Of a DNA stretch of 5,628 nt, positions 1-4,359 are shown piece after piece; the stretch's first letter is position 1, and each line of letters begins with the position of its first letter. Position numbers and translations under genes: made by a program. The notes beneath the pieces were generated by a model. It was given only the letters and a program-made list of their open reading frames with translations. It did not search any database and had not been told where the DNA came from. This DNA is from an uncultured Mollicutes bacterium. GTDB lineage: Bacteria > Bacillota_I > Bacilli_A > Acholeplasmatales > Anaeroplasmataceae. Where the stretch lies: NCBI GenBank assembly GCA_947174685.1, contig CAMWJY010000065.1:1-5628 (forward strand), written 5' to 3'.

Positions 1-48
1 ACTTATACTTATTATAGAGATATAATAGGTGTAAGTCTTTTATTTTTA
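1..48 (+). terminator. Hairpin plus T-rich run: terminator or riboswitch expression platform
   Basis: Bases 1-16 pair with 21-36 around a GAGA (GNRA-type) loop at 17-20, giving 14 Watson-Crick and two G-U pairs (6/31 and 9/28). A T-rich run (TCTTTTATTTTT, 36-47) follows at once. The two wobble pairs hold only in a + strand transcript and the T run lies on that side, so the structure reads as a rightward intrinsic terminator. It ends just before the AGGAGGT ribosome site (48-54) of the next gene. It may end an upstream gene, or it may be the switchable terminator of a leader such as the Mn2+-sensing yybP-ykoY riboswitch, known to precede mntP and other cation transporters. No aptamer is visible because the window starts here, and the stem could extend further left. 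Confidence 0.6.
21..26 (+). promoter_or_regulatory. Possible -10 box (TATAAT)
   Basis: A perfect TATAAT lies 35 bases before the first start codon. The matching -35 position would fall at or beyond the left edge, so it cannot be checked. The same bases form the 3' arm of the 1-36 hairpin, which explains them equally well, and there is no TGn extension. Confidence 0.2.
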
Positions 49-61
49 GGAGGTATAAAAA

Positions 62-1099
62 ATGTTGCCAGATTTAGACATGCTACAGTGGTGGAGCTGG
101 TTAGTTTGCATTGCATTACTTGCAGTAGGAATTTTCTTTTTAGTGAAGTTTTCGGATTTATTTGTGGATGCATCATCATCTATTGCCAAAAGATTTCATA
201 TTTCAGAGATGATTATCGGATTAACAATAGTAGCCTTTGGGACAAGCTGTCCTGAGCTTGCCGTATCTGTTTCCGATTCCATAACCTGTCTAGTAGAGGG
301 AGGAAATGCCAATGTGGCGATTGGAAATGTAGTAGGATCTAATATATGTAACTTATTACTTGTATTAGGCTTTAGTGCTATCTTTACTCCAATCATAATA
401 AAAAAGACAGTGTGCAAGAAGGAATATCCAATATTAATATTTGTAACTGCACTATTAGTTATATTTGGTTTATGCTTTAATTTAAATGGAATGTATGCAA
501 TTCTTAGATGGGAAGGAATTATCTTTATTGTATTAATTTTAATCTATGTAGTATATCTGGTTTTAGATGCCAAGCGTATGATGAAAGAGGGTATTGATGT
601 AGAGACAGAAGAAATAGAGCTAATGCCTACCTGGAAATCTATTTTATTTGTTGTTTTAGGCTTAGTAGGAATTGCGGTTGGTGGAGAAGCCGTTGTATAT
701 GGTGCTAAGAGTATTGCAGTTGGTGTCGGTGATTTAGCTCACCTAAATCATGATTTAGTAGAATCCTTAGTTGGTTTAACGATTGTTGCTGTTGGTACCT
801 CCTTACCTGAGCTTGTAACAAGTATTGTAGCTGCTAAGAAGGGACAAAATGATATGGCATTAGGAAACGTCATAGGTTCAAATATATTTAATATTTTATT
901 TGTTCTAGGCTTTGCCGGTGCTATCAATCCTTTAACTGTAGGAAATCAGATTATATTTGATTTAGCAGTAATGATGATTTCTACTTTACTTGTTTTTGGT
1001 CTTTGCTTCTTGGGTAAAATCAATCGTAAATGGGGTGCTGTTTTACTTGGCTGTTATGCGGGATATTTAATTTATTTAATTTGTAGGACGGTAATCTAA
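62..1099 (+). CDS. CaCA-family Ca2+(cation)/Na+ or H+ antiporter, YrbG-like
   Basis: Integral membrane antiporter of 345 residues, the usual length for prokaryotic YrbG/NCX-type exchangers, which export Ca2+ (or another divalent cation) against Na+ or H+ entry. About ten hydrophobic segments fall in two halves around a charged cytoplasmic-type loop at roughly residues 169-190. Both alpha-repeats are clear: alpha-1 has GTSCPE at 60-65 and GNVVGSN at 88-94; alpha-2 has GTSLPE at 245-250 and GNVIGSN at 268-274. Glu64 and Glu249 match the ion-binding glutamates of this family. By alignment with archaeal NCX_Mj, the position of its Asp240 is Asn277 here, mirrored by Asn97. The ATG start follows AGGAGGT (48-54) by 7 bases. 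The next gene, mntP, begins 2 bases after the stop, so the two are probably translationally coupled. The transported ion cannot be read from sequence; Mn2+ is possible given the neighbour. Confidence 0.92.
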   Translation: MLPDLDMLQWWSWLVCIALLAVGIFFLVKFSDLFVDASSSIAKRFHISEMIIGLTIVAFGTSCPELAVSVSDSITCLVEGGNANVAIGNVVGSNICNLLLVLGFSAIFTPIIIKKTVCKKEYPILIFVTALLVIFGLCFNLNGMYAILRWEGIIFIVLILIYVVYLVLDAKRMMKEGIDVETEEIELMPTWKSILFVVLGLVGIAVGGEAVVYGAKSIAVGVGDLAHLNHDLVESLVGLTIVAVGTSLPELVTSIVAAKKGQNDMALGNVIGSNIFNILFVLGFAGAINPLTVGNQIIFDLAVMMISTLLVFGLCFLGKINRKWGAVLLGCYAGYLIYLICRTVI

Positions 1100-1101
1100 A
1101 T

Positions 1102-1701
1102 ATGTGGATTTTTATATTAAATAGTATCCTTTTGGGTGTGGGACTTACAATGGATGCGTTTAGTGTATCTATTGCCGATGGTCTAAATGAACCCAATATG
1201 AAAAAAACAAAAATGATAGGCATAGCCGCCACCTTTGCAATATTTCAGTTTGGAATGCCAATGATTGGTTGGGTGTGTGTTCATTTTGTAGTAGAAAAGT
1301 TTAATGCATTCCGCTATGCGATTCCTTGGATTGCTTTAGCATTACTTGCCTTTATTGGAGGTAAGATGATTTTTGAAAATATTAAAAGTAGAAAGCATCC
1401 AGAAGAAGAAAAAACAGATATTAAAAGATTAGGCTTTCTTGCCTTACTTATTCAAGGTGTTGCAACCTCTATTGATGCCTTATCGGTTGGCTTTACTATC
1501 GCAGAATATGATGTGTTAACAGCAATTATATCTTGTAGTATTATTGGTATTGTTACTTTAGGCTTTTGCATTATAGGATTATTTTTCGGAAAAAAGATTT
1601 CCTCAAAATTTTCTTCCTATGCAGAGCTTATTGGTGGTATAATTTTAATTGGAATCGGATTAGAAATATTTATCAGTGGAATGATTGAGCTATATGCATA
1701 G
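1102..1701 (+). CDS. mntP: MntP-family manganese efflux pump
   Basis: Small inner-membrane Mn2+ exporter of 199 residues (E. coli MntP has 188) with six predicted membrane helices in two similar halves. The characteristic acidic motifs are present: MDAFSVSIADG at residues 17-27 (Asp18) and SIDALSVGF at 123-131 (Asp125), corresponding to the functionally important aspartates of the family. The linker at about 93-108 is rich in Lys and Glu and separates the halves. The gene starts 2 bases after the antiporter stop. Its only ribosome-site candidate, AGGACGG at 1085-1091, lies inside the end of that gene and is weaker than the others here, which supports translational coupling. In bacteria mntP is typically induced by excess Mn2+ through MntR or the yybP-ykoY riboswitch; here any control would act from the 5' end of the operon. 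Confidence 0.92.
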   Translation: MWIFILNSILLGVGLTMDAFSVSIADGLNEPNMKKTKMIGIAATFAIFQFGMPMIGWVCVHFVVEKFNAFRYAIPWIALALLAFIGGKMIFENIKSRKHPEEEKTDIKRLGFLALLIQGVATSIDALSVGFTIAEYDVLTAIISCSIIGIVTLGFCIIGLFFGKKISSKFSSYAELIGGIILIGIGLEIFISGMIELYA

Positions 1702-1716
1702 AAAAGGAGAATAAAA

Positions 1717-2343
1717 ATGAAGGTATTGTGTATTAATGGTAGTCCACACATCAAAAATGGATGTGTTTATCGGGCTCTTGAAGAAATGGTTCAGGTCTTT
1801 GCAAAAGAAGGAGTAGAAGCAGAAATAGTTACAGTAGGAAACCTTCCTATCCGTGGTTGTATTGCTTGTGGATCTTGTTATAAAACTGGAAAATGTGTTT
1901 TTGATGATGAGGTAAACGAGGTAGCTAAAAAATTTGAAGAAGCAGATGGTTTAGTTATAGGCTCTCCTGTTTACTATGCCTCAGCAAATGGAACCCTAAT
2001 AAGCTTTTTAGATAGATTATTTTATAGTACTCACTTTGATAAACGAATGAAGGTAGGAGCTTCAGTAGTTTCCTGTAGACGTGGTGGAAACACAGCCACA
2101 TTTGATGAACTAAACAAATATTTCACAATTACCCAGATGCCTATTGCATCTAGTCAATATTGGAATATGGTTCATGGATTTACTAGAGCTGATGTTGAAA
2201 AGGATTTAGAAGGATTACAAACGATGCGTACCTTAGCTAAGAATATGGTATTTTTAATGAAGAGCATTGAGCTAGGCAAAAAAGAATATGGTCTTCCTGA
2301 AAAGGAGATTCATCAATCTACTTCCTTTATGGATGAAAAATAA
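1717..2343 (+). CDS. Flavodoxin-fold NAD(P)H-dependent FMN reductase / iron-sulfur flavoprotein
   Basis: Cytoplasmic flavoprotein of 208 residues. The N-terminus MKVLCINGSPH begins a flavodoxin-like beta strand and phosphate loop (GSP at 8-10). GSPVYYASANG at 82-92 is the second FMN-contact loop of the NADPH-dependent FMN reductase (flavodoxin_2) family. Cys48, 51, 54 and 60 form CX2CX2CX5C, the compact motif that binds a [4Fe-4S] cluster in archaeal iron-sulfur flavoprotein (Isf). A cluster is therefore plausible, though many gut-bacterial relatives share the motif without being studied. The region after residue 110 contains SCRRGGN at 119-125 and a helical C-terminus. The ATG is 6 bases after AAGGAGA (1704-1710) and 15 bases after mntP. 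The electron acceptor is unknown. Co-transcription with cation exporters hints at redox or metal-stress defence, but that is inference. Confidence 0.85.
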   Translation: MKVLCINGSPHIKNGCVYRALEEMVQVFAKEGVEAEIVTVGNLPIRGCIACGSCYKTGKCVFDDEVNEVAKKFEEADGLVIGSPVYYASANGTLISFLDRLFYSTHFDKRMKVGASVVSCRRGGNTATFDELNKYFTITQMPIASSQYWNMVHGFTRADVEKDLEGLQTMRTLAKNMVFLMKSIELGKKEYGLPEKEIHQSTSFMDEK

Positions 2344-2354
2344 GGAGAATAGAA

Positions 2355-2678
2355 ATGTATAAGAATATTGATAAGCAAACTGTTTTACAATTAAAGAACC
2401 TTGTGAGCTATCAAAAGGGGCAGGTTGTCAGTAAAACTCTTGTTCAAAATGAAGTAGTAAGTATGACAATATTTTCCTTTGATAAGGGAGAAGAAATTTC
2501 TACCCATGCAGCTAGTGGAGATGCGATGGTGACTGTTCTTGAAGGAAAGGGTAGATTTACAGTTGGTGGCGAAGTGTTTATCTTAACTGAAGGAGAAACT
2601 CTAATTATGCCAAAGGATATTCCTCATGCTGTTTATGGGATAGAACAATTTAAGATGCAGCTAATTGTTTCATATTAA
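2355..2678 (+). CDS. Small single-domain cupin protein
   Basis: A 107-residue protein consisting of one beta-barrel cupin. Motif 1 lies at about 45-66 (G45, H51, D56, LEGKG at 62-66) and motif 2 at about 80-95 (G80, P86, H91). The second histidine of the usual HxH pair is Ala53, and the usual glutamate position is probably Asp56, so only His51 and His91 are obvious metal ligands. This HxA variant is, as I recall, common in small Bacillota cupins annotated only as cupin domain-containing. It could bind a metal, a small ligand, or a partner protein; no reaction can be assigned. The ribosome site GGAG (2344-2347) directly follows the upstream TAA stop, and the ATG comes 7 bases later, so the gene is tightly linked to the flavoprotein and may serve with it. 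Confidence 0.85.
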   Translation: MYKNIDKQTVLQLKNLVSYQKGQVVSKTLVQNEVVSMTIFSFDKGEEISTHAASGDAMVTVLEGKGRFTVGGEVFILTEGETLIMPKDIPHAVYGIEQFKMQLIVSY

Positions 2679-2696
2679 TTCTTAAAGCAATTTATT

Positions 2697-2703
2697 GAGG
2701 TGG
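2697..2703 (+). promoter_or_regulatory. Shine-Dalgarno GAGGTGG that fixes a TTG start
   Basis: GAGGTGG sits 6 bases before the TTG at 2710. An in-frame TTG at 2695 overlaps this motif and has no ribosome site of its own. This decides the lipoprotein start in favour of 2710. Confidence 0.75.
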
Positions 2704-2709
2704 TTTAAA

Positions 2710-3639
2710 TTGAAAAAAAGGCTATTATTTCTTGTATTCCTATTTACCTTTATGCTTTCAGCCTGTGGATTAATTTATGATAATGATCATGAATTAGCTG
2801 ATGAGAAGATGGAAGAAATCCTTCACGCGATCCAAAGTGGAAATAAGGAAAATGTAAAAGCATTATTTGCCCCAGCGATAACTGCCGACCTAGATAAAGG
2901 CTTTGAAGAATTTCAAAAGTATTATAGGGGAAATTATCAAGCTTTAGAAAGAGTAGGAGGACCTGGCACTTCTGAATCTGCTGATCATGGCAGGGTTCGA
3001 AAAACAATGCATACTTCATATCTTCTTACAACAGACATTGAACAATATTGTATCTCTTTTAAATGGTGTTGTAGAGATGATTTCGACAAACAAAATATTG
3101 GAGTTCGGTCCATCTATATCATTCGCAGTACAGATTGTCCCCATTTTCAAGAATATGTGTATTGGGGAGATGGCTCTGGTGCAGAAGGAATATTTGTAAA
3201 TAAACCTTATGCAAGCTATTATGTTGAAAAATTGATTGAGTGTATTCAAGAAAGCAATAAAGAAAGATTTATTTCTATGTTTGTGAATTCTGCAATAGAA
3301 AGTCAATCGGATTTTAATAAGAATGTGGATACCTTATTTTCTATCTATGATGGAAAATACGATTATGGTAATTGCATTGTAGATGCATTTTCTACGGATT
3401 CTAATAAGGGCTATGATATTTCCTATTATTTATTGCAAAATGAATCCCCAATCACTAAGATTGATTGTATATGCTTAAGATGGTGTATGGAATCAGATGA
3501 TCCAAGCAATCTTGGTGCGATATCTTTTTACTATAAGAAAGCAGAGCCCAATATTTCTATGCAGGATCCATTTTGGGGAGATGGATTTTGGACGAGTGGA
3601 ATCCATATCTTAGATTTATATAATTCAAAGATAGATTAA
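2710..3639 (+). CDS. Secreted lipoprotein with two DUF5104-like domains
   Basis: Predicted membrane-anchored lipoprotein of 309 residues, starting at TTG 2710. The first 18 residues are a signal peptide: MKKR, then a hydrophobic core, then the lipobox LSAC at 16-19, so Cys19 would be lipidated and exposed on the outer face of the membrane. The mature part holds two diverged copies of one domain, about 29-161 and 167-298. Each starts with an amphipathic helix around an IQ..NKE motif and ends with WGDG followed by GI. The first copy resembles DUF5104, a family of unknown function in Bacillota lipoproteins; this match is from memory of its pattern (ADEK..EIL.AI, LLTTD). Nine cysteines besides the lipid-bearing one is high for an exported protein. 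It is the last gene of the unit, 31 bases after the cupin and followed by a terminator. Its function is unknown. Confidence 0.8.
   Translation: MKKRLLFLVFLFTFMLSACGLIYDNDHELADEKMEEILHAIQSGNKENVKALFAPAITADLDKGFEEFQKYYRGNYQALERVGGPGTSESADHGRVRKTMHTSYLLTTDIEQYCISFKWCCRDDFDKQNIGVRSIYIIRSTDCPHFQEYVYWGDGSGAEGIFVNKPYASYYVEKLIECIQESNKERFISMFVNSAIESQSDFNKNVDTLFSIYDGKYDYGNCIVDAFSTDSNKGYDISYYLLQNESPITKIDCICLRWCMESDDPSNLGAISFYYKKAEPNISMQDPFWGDGFWTSGIHILDLYNSKID
2794..3192 (+). repeat. DUF5104-like domain, copy 1 (protein-level repeat)
   Basis: Residues 29-161 of the lipoprotein. Landmarks shared with copy 2: an opening helix with AIQSGNKE, a middle CISFKW strand, a D....NIG turn and the closing YWGDGSGAEGI. 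It keeps the LLTTD segment typical of DUF5104. Confidence 0.65.
3208..3603 (+). repeat. DUF5104-like domain, copy 2 (protein-level repeat)
   Basis: Residues 167-298 of the lipoprotein. It repeats the landmarks of copy 1: CIQESNKE in the opening helix, CICLRW in the middle, SNLG in the turn and FWGDGFWTSGI at the end. DNA identity is low, so the duplication is old. Confidence 0.6.
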
Positions 3640-3666
3640 AAGCGATATACTCGCTTTTTTCTTTTT
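3638..3666 (+). terminator. Rho-independent terminator after the lipoprotein gene
   Basis: AAAAGCGA (3638-3645) pairs with TCGCTTTT (3651-3658) around the 5-base loop TATAC, and a T-rich run continues to 3666. The stem begins within the stop codon of the lipoprotein gene. It separates the cation-transport unit from the regulator-potA unit. The A-rich left side could also give weak termination in the reverse direction. Confidence 0.9.
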
Positions 3667-3678
3667 GCTTATCATAAA

Positions 3679-3697
3679 TCCTTTAGGAAATATCCTA
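3679..3697. repeat. Overlapping inverted repeats upstream of the -35 box
   Basis: TCCT (3679-3682) and AGGA (3685-3688) form a short palindrome. TAGGA (3684-3688) and TCCTA (3693-3697) form another with a 4-base centre. They lie 6 bases upstream of the -35 box, where an activator or repressor could bind. The arms are short, so chance is possible. Confidence 0.3.
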
Positions 3698-3703
3698 GAT
3701 ATA

Positions 3704-3732
3704 TTGAAAAAAAATGTTAAACATTGTATAAT
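3704..3732 (+). promoter_or_regulatory. Sigma-A type promoter for the regulator-potA unit
   Basis: The -35 box TTGAAA (3704-3709) and the perfect -10 box TATAAT (3727-3732) are separated by exactly 17 bases. Transcription would start near 3739, giving a leader of about 70 bases before the regulator. The promoter lies just downstream of the terminator, so the right-hand genes form their own transcription unit. Confidence 0.8.
3713..3725. promoter_or_regulatory. Candidate operator: palindrome in the promoter spacer
   Basis: AATGTT-A-AACATT is a perfect 6-bp inverted repeat around one base, filling most of the gap between the -35 and -10 boxes. A dimeric repressor bound here would block RNA polymerase. 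The XRE protein encoded next is the obvious candidate, but the region is very AT-rich and no binding can be shown from sequence. Confidence 0.4.
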
Positions 3733-3747
3733 AGCATTGTTATTATA
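3727..3747. repeat. Inverted repeat over the -10 box and start site
   Basis: TATAATA (3727-3733) and TATTATA (3741-3747) are perfect 7-bp inverted arms with a 7-base spacer. The left arm contains the -10 box and the spacer holds the likely transcription start. All paired bases are A or T, so this may be compositional. Confidence 0.25.
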
Positions 3748-3750
3748 TTT

Positions 3751-3789
3751 GTTTAGGGATTTCTTACGCAAAGTTTAGTAATTCTAAAC
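3751..3789. promoter_or_regulatory. Three GTTTAG half-sites in the leader, candidate operator
   Basis: GTTTAG occurs at 3751-3756 and 3773-3778, 22 bases apart (about two helical turns). Its inverted copy CTAAAC is at 3784-3789, making a perfect 6-bp inverted repeat with a 5-base centre next to the ribosome site. It may be an autoregulatory DNA site, or a weak RNA hairpin just before the Shine-Dalgarno GGGGAGGAGG (3793-3802). Confidence 0.35.
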
Positions 3790-3809
3790 AAAGGGGAGGA
3801 GGAAGTACT

Positions 3810-4343
3810 ATGAATCTGGGTTTAAAGATAAAAGAGAAAAGAACCCTTTTAATGCTTACACAGGAAGAATTGGCAAATCGTTGTGAGCTGACTAAGGGGT
3901 ATATCTCGCAGCTAGAAAATAATAAGGTTTCTCCCTCGATTGAAACTCTAGAGATTATATTAGATGTTTTGGGTACAAATTTTTCTGATTTCTTCCATGA
4001 GGATACAGAACAAAGAATTATATTTACGGAAGAAGAACAGTATACGAAGGAATTTGAAGGGTATGAACAGACCTGGTTAGTCCCCACATCCCAAGAACAT
4101 GCCTTAGAGCCAATATTAGTAGAAATAGCACCACATAAGAATACAATTCATGATTATCCGCATCCAGGAGAAGAATTTGGATATGTCATAGAAGGAGAGA
4201 TTGTGGTACATTACGGAAATATAAGAAAGCATTGCAAAAAGGGTGAATCCTTTTATATCACGACTAATAGTACACATTATATAGAGAATGTAAGTGATAC
4301 TCCTGCAAAGCTAGTGTGGGTTTCCACACCACCAAATTTTTAG
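3810..4343 (+). CDS. XRE-family transcriptional regulator with C-terminal cupin
   Basis: Cytoplasmic DNA-binding regulator of 177 residues with the PuuR/SutR-like layout. Residues 3-60 form an XRE helix-turn-helix: LTQEELANRC is the positioning helix and LTKGYISQLENNK the recognition helix, followed by SPSIETLEIILDVLGT. Residues about 100-174 form a cupin barrel, with HPGEEFGYVIEGE at 118-130 and STHYIENVS at 154-162; His118, Glu122 and His156 are possible metal or ligand contacts. The length is normal for the family. The ATG is 7 bases after the purine-rich site GGGGAGGAGG. potA follows after 16 bases, an arrangement I recall from several Bacillota in which such a regulator heads potABCD. 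It probably senses a polyamine or related small molecule and controls this operon and itself. The ligand, and whether it represses or activates, are unknown. Confidence 0.9.
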   Translation: MNLGLKIKEKRTLLMLTQEELANRCELTKGYISQLENNKVSPSIETLEIILDVLGTNFSDFFHEDTEQRIIFTEEEQYTKEFEGYEQTWLVPTSQEHALEPILVEIAPHKNTIHDYPHPGEEFGYVIEGEIVVHYGNIRKHCKKGESFYITTNSTHYIENVSDTPAKLVWVSTPPNF

Positions 4344-4359
4344 AAGTTGAGGTAAAGTT

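Noticed and set aside
196..417. Reverse-strand ORF of 73 codons inside the antiporter gene
   Set aside because: It lies entirely antisense to a strongly conserved gene and has no recognisable motif; it is a shadow frame.
3016..3306. Reverse-strand ORF of 96 codons (and others at 2750-3019 and 2987-3199) within the lipoprotein gene
   Set aside because: The lipoprotein frame has a signal peptide, lipobox, ribosome site and internal domain repeat; the overlapping frames have none of these.
3640..3809. Small RNA or riboswitch in the intergenic region before the regulator
   Set aside because: The leader from the predicted start is only about 70 bases, with short AT-only or 6-bp dyads and no terminator-like structure after the promoter; protein operators explain it better.
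3764..4087. Reverse-strand ORF of 107 codons over the start of the XRE regulator
   Set aside because: It is antisense to a clear helix-turn-helix domain and is Ser/Val-rich with no family resemblance. Its start would need to lie inside the regulator with no promoter seen.
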